Source of the DNA: Prochlorococcus sp. AG-402-K10
Lineage (GTDB): Bacteria > Cyanobacteriota > Cyanobacteriia > PCC-6307 > Cyanobiaceae
Length of the DNA stretch: 64,000 nucleotides
NCBI GenBank assembly: GCA_003216835.1
Contig: QCIF01000005.1
Location: 1 to 64,000, forward strand
Reading direction: 5' to 3'
Part shown: one piece after another, positions 43,492-54,662 of the stretch
How positions within the stretch are numbered: position 1 is the stretch's first letter
How the letters are laid out: the number at the start of each line of letters is the position of its first letter
Program-made: the position numbers and the translations under genes
The notes under the pieces: generated by a model
Database searches by the model: none
Seen by the model: only the letters and a program-made list of their open reading frames with translations
What the model was told of the DNA's origin: nothing

Positions 43492-43563
43492 GCCGGTATA
43501 GCTTAGCGGTAGAGCAACTGTCTCGTAAACAGTAGGTCATTGGTTCAATTCCAATTATCGGCA
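43492..43563 (+). tRNA. tRNA-Thr (anticodon CGT)
   Basis: GCCGGTA/TATCGGC acceptor stem, anticodon arm ACTGT-ctCGTaa-ACAGT, T-arm ATTGG-TTCAATT-CCAAT. Confidence 0.95.
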
Positions 43564-43588
43564 TTTCAAAAGCAAAGTAAAAACAAAA

Positions 43589-45142
43589 ATGGCTAATAGA
43601 ATTTTTAAATTTAAATATCTTTATAAACTATTTATTTTTATTCCGCTAATATTTTATTTTGGCAAAAGAAGTTATATTGCGTACGATGAAGGATTTTATG
43701 CACTACAAGCTAGATGGATATTGGATAAAGGTAACTGGACAATTCCTCTTTGGTGGGACGAATATGTTTTAGATAGAACAATAGGTTTACAGTTTTTAAT
43801 TGCAAAGTCACAAGATATCTTTGGAAGAAATATGTTTTCCGCATATCTACCCACAACAATTGCTGCAATATTGATGCTATTTATCACTTACAAATTACAT
43901 GAAGAATTTTTTAATAAAAAATATGCAATTATATCTCCACTCATACTTTCCACTACATATCTATGGTTTGATTACTCACACTTAGCCACTCAAGATATTA
44001 TTTATTCATGTTTAGTATCTATTGGAGTATTTTCTTTAGTCAAAATAAAAAGTACAGATAACAAATTCTATATTCTGCTTTTTGGTATTTGGATTGGTTT
44101 ATCTTTTATGATGAAAACTTTTCTAGTATTTGTCCCTTTATTTTCACTCTTACCATATTTATATATAAAAAAGTATCTTTTATTCAATAAATTCTTTTGG
44201 CTTGGACTACTCATTGGATTTATTCCATATTTCTTTTGGTCCTTATCTATAAACCCTTATTTAGAGAAAAATATTATTCTTTACTTGGTTGAAAAGTTTA
44301 ACAGTCTTTCTAATAAAAATACGTTTACAAATCCTTTCTATTATTATTTTTGGAATATTCCCGCAACATTTCTACCATGGAGTATTTTTGCAATAATTGG
44401 CATAATATGCAATATATCTAAAAATAAAGAGAATAAATATATACTTACCTTCTTCCCCTTAATATTAATAGCAGTTCTAAGTATTTTTTCTACTAAAACA
44501 CCTTACTATCCACTACAAATCTCATCTATTCTCACACTAAATACTTATGTAGGAATAAAATATTTATTTAACTCTAAAAGATATAAACTAATTTTTATAT
44601 TTATTACTTCAAAAATAATTCCATTATTTTTAATAATTATAACTTTCACATATTATTTTTTCTATAAAAATATAAGTAACTTTACCTTTAAGGAAAATAC
44701 ATTTCTAATGCTTGGATTATTGTCTTTAGGAATATCTTGGGCATTCATAAAAAATAAAAACTCATTCAAAGAAATATTAATAACTCTCATAATTGGGCCT
44801 TACTTATTAACTTCATTTTTTTTGCAATCAGGATTATTCACTGATAGATCAAGAGAACTAAGAGAGAAAATGGAATATGTATCATCTCTTGATATCATAA
44901 AAAACCAACCAATAAAGGTTGATAAAAGTGGAATGAACAATTATGAATCCCAATCAAAAATCATAAGAATTTCGATATTAACTCCCAAACTGGATGAAGG
45001 TTTAGAGAGTATTGATCAGTTAAAAAAAGCAGAATTAGCATGGTCAACTGAATTTAAAGAAATAAAAAACAATAATTATTCTTATGAAGTGATATATGAA
45101 AATGATATTTTAAAACCATGGAAATTAATATTAAAAAAGTAA
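43589..45142 (+). CDS. Glycosyltransferase family 39-like (ArnT-type) membrane protein
   Basis: YIAYDEGFYALQARWILDKGNWTIPLWWDEYVLDRTIG, multiple TM segments. Confidence 0.85.
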   Translation: MANRIFKFKYLYKLFIFIPLIFYFGKRSYIAYDEGFYALQARWILDKGNWTIPLWWDEYVLDRTIGLQFLIAKSQDIFGRNMFSAYLPTTIAAILMLFITYKLHEEFFNKKYAIISPLILSTTYLWFDYSHLATQDIIYSCLVSIGVFSLVKIKSTDNKFYILLFGIWIGLSFMMKTFLVFVPLFSLLPYLYIKKYLLFNKFFWLGLLIGFIPYFFWSLSINPYLEKNIILYLVEKFNSLSNKNTFTNPFYYYFWNIPATFLPWSIFAIIGIICNISKNKENKYILTFFPLILIAVLSIFSTKTPYYPLQISSILTLNTYVGIKYLFNSKRYKLIFIFITSKIIPLFLIIITFTYYFFYKNISNFTFKENTFLMLGLLSLGISWAFIKNKNSFKEILITLIIGPYLLTSFFLQSGLFTDRSRELREKMEYVSSLDIIKNQPIKVDKSGMNNYESQSKIIRISILTPKLDEGLESIDQLKKAELAWSTEFKEIKNNNYSYEVIYENDILKPWKLILKK

Positions 45143-45187
45143 ATAAACAATATATAGTAAAGTGTCGTTTGAAAACTGTATAAAATA

Positions 45188-46279
45188 ATGAAATCTGTTA
45201 ATACTTGGAATTTAACGAATAATAAACTTCATCAATTATTCAAAGATAATAACGAATTTATTTCCATTAAAGTACGGGGTAATACTTGGGAGCCAATAAC
45301 TAGATGGCTAAGATTAGATTCAAGAATTTTTAGAGAAACTACTAGCAGAGCAAGAATAACTTTATGTGATATTGAATCTCTAGCGGAAATTTATAACTAC
45401 AGATCCATTAGATGGAAAGCAAAAAAATTAACTCCTTTGCCAACTAAAATAATTCCAAAATCTTTAAAAAATATTTTTCGCAAGATACCAATCATAAAAC
45501 AACTTGCATATGAACTAGAAATAGTATTTTATAAATATAGTGAAAATATTTCTGATCAGTTAATATCAATAGTAATTCCTGCAAGAAATGAAGCTGGAAA
45601 TAAAGAACTTTTAATACAAGCATTAAATAAAATCAAAACAATACCAAATAAAGTAGAAATTATATTTATTGAGGGGAATAGCAATGATAATACATATGAA
45701 ATTCTACAAGAATTAAAAGAAAATTTCTCAGATTTCTTCAAGATATCTCTTTTAAAACAAACTTCTAAAGGGAAGAAGAATGCTGTTGTGGAGGGATTTA
45801 ATATTTCTTCCGGTGAAACCCTCGCAATAATTGATAGTGATTTTACTGTAGATATTGATGACAGTATCTCAGCAATTATGGAATCAACCAAAAATGAAAA
45901 TATCCTAATTAATTGTGCCCGCACAACTTTCCCAATGGAAAAAGATGCTATGAGATGGGCTAATTATATAGGGAATAGACTATTTGCAATATTTTTATCA
46001 ATTCTCATAAATAAGCCAGTTTCAGATTCGCTTTGTGGAACAAAAGTTTTTTCAAGAAAATTCTTTAAACTTATGAAAAAAAATGGAAGTTGGGATTCCA
46101 AATCTGACCCATTTGGAGACTTCACCATAATTTTTGAAGCAGCAAATAATAATATTAAAATACTTAATTATCCTGTTAGATATTACGCCAGAAAATCTGG
46201 GGCACCTAATATATCTAGATGGATTGATGGATTAAAACTCCTCAAAGTATGCTGGATTTATATGATTTCTGACATTTGA
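45188..46279 (+). CDS. Glycosyltransferase family 2 with atypical ~115-aa N-terminal region
   Basis: LISIVIPARNEAGNKELL, ETLAIIDSDFTVD; unassigned N-terminus before the GT2 core. Confidence 0.85.
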   Translation: MKSVNTWNLTNNKLHQLFKDNNEFISIKVRGNTWEPITRWLRLDSRIFRETTSRARITLCDIESLAEIYNYRSIRWKAKKLTPLPTKIIPKSLKNIFRKIPIIKQLAYELEIVFYKYSENISDQLISIVIPARNEAGNKELLIQALNKIKTIPNKVEIIFIEGNSNDNTYEILQELKENFSDFFKISLLKQTSKGKKNAVVEGFNISSGETLAIIDSDFTVDIDDSISAIMESTKNENILINCARTTFPMEKDAMRWANYIGNRLFAIFLSILINKPVSDSLCGTKVFSRKFFKLMKKNGSWDSKSDPFGDFTIIFEAANNNIKILNYPVRYYARKSGAPNISRWIDGLKLLKVCWIYMISDI

Positions 46280-46356
46280 ATTTAAATAAATTATCAGTAG
46301 TATTTTCTAAAGATTTTTAATTTCGCCAAATTAGTAATAAAATACTTAGATTCTTA

Positions 46357-48009
46357 ATGAAAATAAATTCATTAGAATTTAATGACATGAATTTTAAATT
46401 AGAGTTCAAAAAATTAAGTAAAAAAGATTTCCATAGAAAACACTACGGAAAAATTCTTACTGTAAGACTTCCATGTAATCCAATATTTCCTATAGGACCT
46501 ATTTATTTAGCAGACCATATTAATAAATGTTTTCCAAAAATTGAACAACAATTTATTGATCTGGCAATAATTCCATCTAATAAAGTGTCCAAATATTTAG
46601 CTAGAAAAATTGATCAATTTAGACCTCATCTAATTATTTTTTCATGGAGAGATATACAAATTTATGCACCTGTCGATGGCAGGAGTGGAAATCCCCTGCA
46701 AAACTCTTTTGAGGTTTTCTATTCAAAAAATATCCTTAAAAAGATTAGAGGTTCTTGGGGAGGATTAAAACTAATTGCATCACATTATGGAGAAATATAT
46801 AGAAATACTTCTTTAGTCAAGATGGGACTTAAAAGAGCACAAAAATACAACAAAGATGTAAAAGTAATTTTAGGAGGTGGAGCAGTTAGTGTTTTCTATG
46901 AACAATTAGGAAATTTACTCCCAAAAGGAACTATTATTTCTGTTGGAGAAGGAGAAAATCTCTTAGAAAAAATTATTAGGAATGATTCAATAGAAGACGA
47001 AAGATGTTACGTTGCTGGACAGAAACCTCGAAATAAATTAATACATGAACAACCTGCAGGCACTATTAAAACTGCCTGCAACTATAAATACATTAAATCC
47101 ATATGGCCAGAATTCAATTGGTATATAGAAGGTGGAGATTACTATGTAGGGGTTCAAACAAAAAGAGGTTGCCCTCATAATTGTTGTTTCTGCGTTTATA
47201 CAGTTGTAGAGGGCAAACAGGTTCGTGTTAATCCTGTTACCGAAGTAATCAAAGAAATGAAGCAATTATATGATCTAGGAGTTAGGGGATTTTGGTTCAC
47301 AGACGCGCAGTTTATTCCAGCCAAAAAACACATAGAAGATGCAAAAATACTATTGCAAGCTATCAAAGATCAAGGCTGGGATGACATTAAATGGGCCGCA
47401 TACATCAGAGCGGATAATATTGATGCTGATCTTGCTCAGCTTATGGTGGATACAGGTATGAGTTATTTTGAAATAGGTATCACTTCAGGATCTCAAGAAC
47501 TTGTTAGAAAAATGAGGTTAGCATATGACCTTGAAACGGTATTAAATAATTGCAGAATGCTAGTCAAAGCAGGTTTCACTAATCATGTCTCAGTCAATTA
47601 TTCATTTAATGTTTTTGATGAAACGCCAAGTACCATAAGACAAACTATTGCTTACCACAGAGAATTAGAAAATATTTTTGGGAAAGGCTTAGTTGACCCA
47701 GCTATATTCTTTATAGGTTTACAACCTCATACTCTTCTTGAGAAGTATGCCTTAGATCATAAGATTTTGAAGCCTAATTATAATCCAATGAGCATGATGC
47801 CTTGGACCGCAAGAAAGCTTTTATGGAATCCAGGCTCTCTAGGCAAGAAACTTGGACAAGTATGTTTAGAAGCTTTTGATAATAAAGAAGATGAATTTGG
47901 TAAAACAGTTATCAATATTCTTGAGAGAGAATATGGTAAGTCCTCCTTAAAAGAATCCTTAAAAGTTCGTCCCTTATCGGAAAGGAAATTAGCCCTTCAA
48001 AAAAAATAA
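46357..48009 (+). CDS. Radical SAM protein with B12-binding-like N-terminus (resembles the cyanobacterial PSII high-light-acclimation radical SAM group)
   Basis: KRGCPHNCCFCVY CxxxCxxC motif; VILGGGAVSV and VGEGENLLEKII in the N-terminal Rossmann-like region. Confidence 0.85.
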   Translation: MKINSLEFNDMNFKLEFKKLSKKDFHRKHYGKILTVRLPCNPIFPIGPIYLADHINKCFPKIEQQFIDLAIIPSNKVSKYLARKIDQFRPHLIIFSWRDIQIYAPVDGRSGNPLQNSFEVFYSKNILKKIRGSWGGLKLIASHYGEIYRNTSLVKMGLKRAQKYNKDVKVILGGGAVSVFYEQLGNLLPKGTIISVGEGENLLEKIIRNDSIEDERCYVAGQKPRNKLIHEQPAGTIKTACNYKYIKSIWPEFNWYIEGGDYYVGVQTKRGCPHNCCFCVYTVVEGKQVRVNPVTEVIKEMKQLYDLGVRGFWFTDAQFIPAKKHIEDAKILLQAIKDQGWDDIKWAAYIRADNIDADLAQLMVDTGMSYFEIGITSGSQELVRKMRLAYDLETVLNNCRMLVKAGFTNHVSVNYSFNVFDETPSTIRQTIAYHRELENIFGKGLVDPAIFFIGLQPHTLLEKYALDHKILKPNYNPMSMMPWTARKLLWNPGSLGKKLGQVCLEAFDNKEDEFGKTVINILEREYGKSSLKESLKVRPLSERKLALQKK

Positions 48010-48021
48010 ATTCAACACTTA

Positions 48022-48339
48022 TTAATCCTCTTTTTCAATTGAACTAGAAATTCCTTTGGATTTTAATGATTCTGAATAAAATTCTGCTGGTTCTAAGTCG
48101 CAAACAATGACTAAACCTATCCCAGTATTATGAGCTTCTAGCATAATAGCAATAGCATCTTGCTCACTTAATTGTGGGACAACCTCTCTTAGTGAAATAG
48201 TGACATACTCCATAGAGTTAATAGGATCATTATGAATTAAAACCTTATATTTAGGCGATTTGTTTTTTAATTCAGAAGGTTTCTTTTCTATAACAGCTGC
48301 ATTATTGTTTTCCATTTTCATTAACTCTGCACTTACCAT
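48022..48339 (-). CDS. clpS: ATP-dependent Clp protease adaptor ClpS
   Basis: YKVLIHNDPINSMEYVTISL; EAHNTGIGLVIVCDLEPAEFYSE. Confidence 0.95.
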   Translation of the reverse strand: MVSAELMKMENNNAAVIEKKPSELKNKSPKYKVLIHNDPINSMEYVTISLREVVPQLSEQDAIAIMLEAHNTGIGLVIVCDLEPAEFYSESLKSKGISSSIEKED

Positions 48340-48374
48340 TTGATTGTTTTTGGGATTTTCATTAATCTTTAATA

Positions 48375-49601
48375 TTATATGCTAATTATTCTTTCCATTG
48401 CATCAATAACTTTTTTTCGAGAGTTAAAGGCTGACAAACGGAAATAACCTTCTCCTGACAATCCAAATCCGCTTCCAGGAGTCCCTACTACATTTGCTTT
48501 TTCTAGCAGATAGTCGAAAAAGTCCCAAGAGGTCATTTGATCTGGAACTTTTATCCAAATATAAGGAGCGTTATCCCCACCATATACGGTAAAACCTGCC
48601 TTCTGAAGTTTATTTTTCATAATCTTGGCATTTTCCATATAAAAACCAATCAGATCTTTCACTTCTTTTTTACCATCAGAAGAATAAACCGCCTCAGCTC
48701 CCCTTTGAACAATGTAGCTCACTCCATTAAATTTAGTGGATTGTCGCCTATCCCAAAGAGACCATAAATCAATTTTTTCACTTTTTGAATTCAAACCTGA
48801 AAGATTTTTAGGGATTACTGTATAAGCACATCTTACTCCTGTAAAACCAGCATTCTTTGAAAAGGATCTAAACTCTATAGCACAATCCTTTGCTCCCTCT
48901 ATCTCATATATTGAATGAGGAAGATCCTTATCTTGAATAAAGGCTTCATAAGCGGCATCAAAAAGTATTAATGAATTGTTTTGGTTTGCGTAATCAACCC
49001 ATTTCTTCAAATCTACTTTAGTAATTGTTGCTCCAGTAGGATTATTAGGAAAACAAAGATATACAATATCAACTTTACTCGAAGGTATTTCAGGCAAGAA
49101 ATTATTTTCTTCATTTATTGGGAGATAAATTAAGCCCTGATAAGTTCCATCTTGGAGAGACTCTCCAGTTCTTCCAGTCATCACATTACTATCTACGTAA
49201 ACTGGGTACACAGGATCTGTTACAGCAATTGAATTATTATTACCAAGAATGTCTAAAATATTACTACTGTCGCATTTTGATCCATCTGAAACAAAGATTT
49301 CCTCTGGAGATATTTGACAGCCTTTTGAAATAAATTCATTATCGGATATTTTTTCTCTAAGCCAGGGATATCCTTGTTCTGGTCCATAACCTTTAAACCC
49401 ATCTTTTGTTCCCATCTCATTTAAGGCTTTACTCATTGCATCTCGGCATGATTGAGGTAATGGTTCTGTTACATCGCCAATACCAAGCTTAATAATGTCA
49501 CTACTACTATTATTCTGAATATAGGCATTAACTCTTTTAGAAATTTCAGGAAATAAATATCCTGCTTTTAGTTTTAAATAATTTTCGTTTACTTGAACCA
49601 C
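48375..49601 (-). CDS. dapL: LL-diaminopimelate aminotransferase
   Basis: [44 protein letters not shown]. Confidence 0.97.
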   Translation of the reverse strand: MVQVNENYLKLKAGYLFPEISKRVNAYIQNNSSSDIIKLGIGDVTEPLPQSCRDAMSKALNEMGTKDGFKGYGPEQGYPWLREKISDNEFISKGCQISPEEIFVSDGSKCDSSNILDILGNNNSIAVTDPVYPVYVDSNVMTGRTGESLQDGTYQGLIYLPINEENNFLPEIPSSKVDIVYLCFPNNPTGATITKVDLKKWVDYANQNNSLILFDAAYEAFIQDKDLPHSIYEIEGAKDCAIEFRSFSKNAGFTGVRCAYTVIPKNLSGLNSKSEKIDLWSLWDRRQSTKFNGVSYIVQRGAEAVYSSDGKKEVKDLIGFYMENAKIMKNKLQKAGFTVYGGDNAPYIWIKVPDQMTSWDFFDYLLEKANVVGTPGSGFGLSGEGYFRLSAFNSRKKVIDAMERIISI

Positions 49602-49901
49602 TTTAGAGCAAAATGAAATTTAATCTTTAATAAGAATAATGGATCAATGTGCTTTAGTGATAATTAAATGTTAAAATAATACTAGTTATGATTTAATTAA
49701 AATAATAATCATAGCTTACAATCAATTATAAATTGTTTGAAATTCCTCTAAAGCTAGTATAAGTAGCATAATTTAACTGCTAATAATTATTTAAAAAAGT
49801 CAAATAATCCTAGCTAAAAATAATTGCTCATCGATTAAATAAAAATTAAATTATTTAATTTTAAATGATTTTAAAATCCAAAACCTTCTTAAATTTACTT
49901 T

Positions 49902-51746
49902 ATGTCTCAGCAAATTGTCATAGCTGAGCAGGCGCGAATTGCAGCACTACTCACAGATGATCGAGTTGATGAATTAATCGTCGCACAAGGTCAATATCAA
50001 ATTGGGGATATTTTCTTAGGAACTGTTGAAAATGTTCTTCCTGGAATTGATGCTGCTTTCATAGATATTGGTGAAAGTGATAAAAATGGTTTTATTCATG
50101 TCTCAGATCTAGGTCCATTAAAACTTAAAAAAGGTGTTTTAGGTATTACTGAATTACTAGAGCCAAAACAAAAAGTTCTTGTACAAGTGATGAAGGAACC
50201 TACTGGAAATAAAGGACCTAGACTTAACGGAAATATCTCAATACCTGGGAAATACTTAATTTTGCAACCTTATGGACAAGGTGTAAATATCTCTAGAAAA
50301 ATTAACACCGAGACAGAAAGAAGTCGCTTAAGAGCTCTCGGAGTTTTAATAAAACCACCCAGCACAGGTATACTATTTAGAACAGAGTCAGAAAATATAA
50401 AAGAAGAATTAATCATTGAAGATTTAGAAAATTTAATTCAAAAATGGGAAGAAATTTTAAAATTATCAGAGAATTCTAATCCGCCAAATTTAATAAAGCG
50501 AGATAATGATTTTTCCCTAAAAATATTGAGAGATCATGTTAATTCAGCAACTAAAAAAATCATTATAGACAATAAATTATTAGTAGATAAAGCAAAAGAC
50601 TTTTTAAAAAGTAATGAATCTAATGTAGAAATTGGATTCCACGATAACGACTTAAACGAACATATTTTAGAAAAATACGAAATTAAGAAAACTATTCAGA
50701 AATCTCTTCAACCTAGAGTAGACCTACCTTCAGGAGGTTATATAATTATTGAACCAACTGAAGCCTTAACAGTAATTGATGTCAATTCTGGATCTTTTAC
50801 AAGATCCGCAAACTCAAGACAAACTGTTTTATGGACAAATTGCGAAGCAGCACTTGAAATCTCAAGGCAAATGAAATTAAGAAATATTGGAGGAGTTATC
50901 GTCGTAGATTTTATTGATATGGAATCCAGAAGAGATCAATTCCAGTTACTTGAACATTTTACTTCAACCATAAAGGATGATTCTGCAAGACCTCAGATTG
51001 CTCAGTTAACTGAATTAGGGTTAGTAGAATTAACCAGAAGAAGACAAGGTCAAAACATATATGAATTATTTGGGCAGAAGTGTAGTTATTGCAATGGATT
51101 AGGACATGTGGAGAATTTATTGAATTACGAAAATTATAATTTAGCAAGCAAAAATATTGGGGGTCAACTTAATAAATCAAATACTGCAAAACCTCAAGTA
51201 CTAGACAATATAGCGTTAATTGATAAGCAGGGGAAAATAGTTGAAAAAGAATTGCAGAACACTAATAATTCAAATAAAGAAGATCTTCCTAATAAAAAGA
51301 AAAATGATGATGATATCTTGACATCTAATGCTAAAGAAAAAAACGTAATATCTATGGATCTTACTATTGATGAGAAAATTGTTTACAGTCAGTTAGGTAT
51401 TAATCCACTAATAAAATTAGGGAAAGAATATATAACTAATAATAATCATGTACTTTTAAAGGAGGATGAAAATAAAGAAAAACAAGCTCTTGTAAAAAGC
51501 ACTAAAAAATCAACAACAAAAAAATACACGAAAAAACAAAGTAAGCAAATCTTAAAATCAGAGGTGCAAGAAGAGATTGAGGAGAAAAGTAGCGATGAAG
51601 AAGTTAATACTATAAATACATTACCTAAAATAATTAATGAAAACGAGGAAGTTGAAGTAATAGACAAGGAAAGCGAACTTGAACTTACAGATGAGATAAA
51701 TAATACAAGAAAAAAAAGGCGAAGATCTTCAGCAAGTATTGAATAA
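49902..51746 (+). CDS. rne: Ribonuclease E/G
   Basis: S1 domain [53 protein letters not shown] zinc link. Confidence 0.97.
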   Translation: MSQQIVIAEQARIAALLTDDRVDELIVAQGQYQIGDIFLGTVENVLPGIDAAFIDIGESDKNGFIHVSDLGPLKLKKGVLGITELLEPKQKVLVQVMKEPTGNKGPRLNGNISIPGKYLILQPYGQGVNISRKINTETERSRLRALGVLIKPPSTGILFRTESENIKEELIIEDLENLIQKWEEILKLSENSNPPNLIKRDNDFSLKILRDHVNSATKKIIIDNKLLVDKAKDFLKSNESNVEIGFHDNDLNEHILEKYEIKKTIQKSLQPRVDLPSGGYIIIEPTEALTVIDVNSGSFTRSANSRQTVLWTNCEAALEISRQMKLRNIGGVIVVDFIDMESRRDQFQLLEHFTSTIKDDSARPQIAQLTELGLVELTRRRQGQNIYELFGQKCSYCNGLGHVENLLNYENYNLASKNIGGQLNKSNTAKPQVLDNIALIDKQGKIVEKELQNTNNSNKEDLPNKKKNDDDILTSNAKEKNVISMDLTIDEKIVYSQLGINPLIKLGKEYITNNNHVLLKEDENKEKQALVKSTKKSTTKKYTKKQSKQILKSEVQEEIEEKSSDEEVNTINTLPKIINENEEVEVIDKESELELTDEINNTRKKRRRSSASIE

Positions 51747-52320
51747 ATTTTCTGAAATAGGAATTGACGAAGTGGGCCGAGGAGCAGTTTTTGGACCAGT
51801 TTTCTCAGCAGCTTTATTTATAACAAAACAAAATGGATTAGCCCTAAAAAAATTAGGTGTAATGGATAGTAAAAAATTAACTCCAAAAAAAAGAGAATTT
51901 CTTGTACCCCATATAATTAAACTATCTTCAGATTACGGAATAGGGCAATCATCGGTAAGAGAAATAGATGCATTTGGTATAAGAGTTGCAACTGAGCTTT
52001 CAATGATTAGAGCTGTAAAGAAATTAAGAAATAAACCGTCTGAACTACTAATTGACGGCCCACTATTGTTGAGACCTTGGGAGGGAAATCAAAGAAATAT
52101 AGTTTCAGGGGATTCCAAATTTACTTCAATTGCTGCAGCAAGCATAATCGCAAAAGTATCTCGTGACATTCTTATGGAAAGATTAGAGAAGAAATACCCT
52201 GGATATATGATCTTTAAAAATAAAGGATATGGAACTAGAGAACATATTTGCAGTATCCGAGAAAATGGAATAACTAATCTTCATAGGAAAAGTTTCCTGA
52301 CAAAATCAAATCTGCTTTGA
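51739..52320 (+). CDS. rnhB: Ribonuclease HII (TTG start overlapping rne)
   Basis: [30 protein letters not shown]. Confidence 0.95.
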   Translation: MNKFSEIGIDEVGRGAVFGPVFSAALFITKQNGLALKKLGVMDSKKLTPKKREFLVPHIIKLSSDYGIGQSSVREIDAFGIRVATELSMIRAVKKLRNKPSELLIDGPLLLRPWEGNQRNIVSGDSKFTSIAAASIIAKVSRDILMERLEKKYPGYMIFKNKGYGTREHICSIRENGITNLHRKSFLTKSNLL

Positions 52321-52824
52321 TTCACACCAATCTAAAAAATCTTTCACTAATTGTTGTTGAACCCTGGCCTTTATCCCTAATAAGATCCCATTTAAAACAG
52401 AATGGCCAGTAGATTCCAATATTGTCTTTGGAACGAGCTTCAATAAAGGGGGTTGACTTACCGAAACACCTAAAAGAGCTTCTCCCTCTAATCCAATATC
52501 AGTTGCTTGTAAATTTGCTTTCAAAATGAGCTTAAAATCATCTATCATCCCTAAACCGTCTAATTTACTATCAAGCGCGCTCATTGTTAAAACACCATCT
52601 TTATTCTCTACGCCAATTGATACAACAGGATTAATATCTAATTGAAAAACCTTAAAACTTGTTACTGTATACTTATACTTACCTTCCCCTTCATGAACTA
52701 ATTTTCTGGAGTCCAGCATTGCTCCAACAACTCTTTCTTCTTCCAAAAGATAGTTAGAAAGATATTCTTTATTACTTGTCACAGAAAGGTTTAATTTCTG
52801 TTTAGCATCAAAAGCCAATAACAT
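52306..52824 (-). CDS. DUF1997 family protein
   Basis: 172 aa with the typical lipid-binding-like cyanobacterial/plastid DUF1997 pattern. Confidence 0.7.
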   Translation of the reverse strand: MLLAFDAKQKLNLSVTSNKEYLSNYLLEEERVVGAMLDSRKLVHEGEGKYKYTVTSFKVFQLDINPVVSIGVENKDGVLTMSALDSKLDGLGMIDDFKLILKANLQATDIGLEGEALLGVSVSQPPLLKLVPKTILESTGHSVLNGILLGIKARVQQQLVKDFLDWCESKQI

Positions 52825-52876
52825 TTTCTATATACCTCCGATCCTTATTTGATTTCTTTTTTTCTTACAATTAATC

Positions 52877-53722
52877 ATGAGCAAACAAGTTGCATATTTA
52901 GGTCCTAAAGGGACATACGCAGAAAAAGCAGCTCATATTTTATCAAAGCTTGCCGGTTTTCAGACACCTATATTTGTACCATGTAATGGGCTAAATTCGG
53001 TCATTAAATCAATAGCCTACAACAATTGTGATGCTGCAGTAGTACCTATAGAAAACTCTGTAGAAGGAGGTGTTACAGCAACGTTAGATTCACTTTGGAA
53101 ATTTCCTGATATTAATATCAACAAAGCAATTGTATTACCGATAAAACATGCATTAATAAGTAATGGTGAAATTTCAGACATATCAGAAGTATTATCGCAC
53201 CCGCAAGCCTTAGCTCAATGTTCCGAATGGTTATCTGAACATCTTCCAAACGCAATCACTCTTCCCACCAATTCAACATCAGAAGCTGTAAATATGATAA
53301 AAAATAGTACATTTAGAGCTGCGATTGGATCAAAATCATTAATAGAAATAAAAGGACTAAAAGAATTAGCTTTCCCTATTAATGATGTACCAGGTAATTG
53401 CACACGATTTGTCTTGTTAAGCAAGGAAGCTATTTCTTCGAAAGTCAATATTGCCAGTTTTGCTTTCTCTTTGCTCTCTAATAAGCCTGGTGCCTTACTT
53501 AAAGCATTAAATTATATTGCAGAGTTTGGATTCAATATGAGTAAAATAGAATCAAGGCCTTCTAAGAGAGAATTAGGAGAGTATATAATTTATGTTGATT
53601 TAGAGATAAAAAGTCAAAAAAGTATTGAAACTATTTCAGATTTAAAACAACGCATAAAACCTTTATGTGAGCATTTCATAGATTTCGGTTGTTATTACTC
53701 TCAGAATATTGATTTAGATTAA
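52877..53722 (+). CDS. pheA: Prephenate dehydratase
   Basis: VAYLGPKGTYAEKAA; VVPIENSVEGGVTATLDSL; ESRPSKRELGEYIIYVD. Confidence 0.96.
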   Translation: MSKQVAYLGPKGTYAEKAAHILSKLAGFQTPIFVPCNGLNSVIKSIAYNNCDAAVVPIENSVEGGVTATLDSLWKFPDININKAIVLPIKHALISNGEISDISEVLSHPQALAQCSEWLSEHLPNAITLPTNSTSEAVNMIKNSTFRAAIGSKSLIEIKGLKELAFPINDVPGNCTRFVLLSKEAISSKVNIASFAFSLLSNKPGALLKALNYIAEFGFNMSKIESRPSKRELGEYIIYVDLEIKSQKSIETISDLKQRIKPLCEHFIDFGCYYSQNIDLD

Positions 53723-53723
53723 T

Positions 53724-54662
53724 TTAGCCTCTACATTTATAAACTCCAAATTCCATTAAACCTTTTCTAAAGGCCCAATTCATAAGAAGTATTGTAGGAA
53801 TCTCTCTTATAGACTTTATTAATGCTAGAGGGCCAAGAGATAAAATTGCAATAGGTCTTCTGAATCCCTCAATAATTGAGTCATACCAAGATGGATTAGT
53901 ATAAGAATTCCAATTCTCAGAAATAACTTTACCTGAACTATTTTTATTCTGTTGAAGAATATTAACAAAGTCATTAATACTTATAAAATCTGGATGAACC
54001 CACTGTTCGAGTAATTGGTTTAGGATAATTTTTTCAAAAAAAGATGGAGGATTAGTTTTTAAATCTCTTGAGTTCCAATCAGCTAATGCCATATATCCAC
54101 CAGGCCTTAAAGCTCTTAACATTTCGTCAGCAAACTTAGTTTTATCATTCATATGGGCGCCTGCTTCTACACTCCAAATACCATCAAATGCTCCATCTTC
54201 AAATTCTAAATCCAAAGCATCCATAACTTGAAAGTTGCAATTAAGTTCATAAGGAGTAAGTTCTATTGCCCTTTTAACTTGAGCCGGACTAATGGTTATT
54301 CCTGTAACATTAAATCCATAATACTTTGCAAGAATCCTTGAACTTCCTCCAATTCCACAGCCTACATCCAATATCCGAGATCCTTTTGGTAATCTATCTA
54401 AACCACTCCAACGAACTAACTCATGAACGAAGTTTACTTTAGCCTGTCTAAAATCAGTATTATTCTCATCTAAGGCATAGAAACCCAAATGTATATGTTC
54501 ACCCCATAATCTCTCAAGTAGTTTATCTTGAGTCCATGAATCATATGCCGATGCCACTGTTCCAGAAGAAATAAATTTTCTAGTATTAATTCTCCAAAGT
54601 ATTAAAGAGACAGATACAAAAATAAATAATAAAAATATAAGTGGTAATAAAAATTCCAACAT
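53724..54662 (-). CDS. Membrane-anchored methyltransferase, MPBQ/MSBQ methyltransferase homologue
   Basis: N-terminal TM helix, then YDSWTQDKLLERLWGEHIHLGFY and LDVGCGIGGSSRILAKYYGFNVTGITISPAQVKRA. Confidence 0.8.
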   Translation of the reverse strand: MLEFLLPLIFLLFIFVSVSLILWRINTRKFISSGTVASAYDSWTQDKLLERLWGEHIHLGFYALDENNTDFRQAKVNFVHELVRWSGLDRLPKGSRILDVGCGIGGSSRILAKYYGFNVTGITISPAQVKRAIELTPYELNCNFQVMDALDLEFEDGAFDGIWSVEAGAHMNDKTKFADEMLRALRPGGYMALADWNSRDLKTNPPSFFEKIILNQLLEQWVHPDFISINDFVNILQQNKNSSGKVISENWNSYTNPSWYDSIIEGFRRPIAILSLGPLALIKSIREIPTILLMNWAFRKGLMEFGVYKCRG

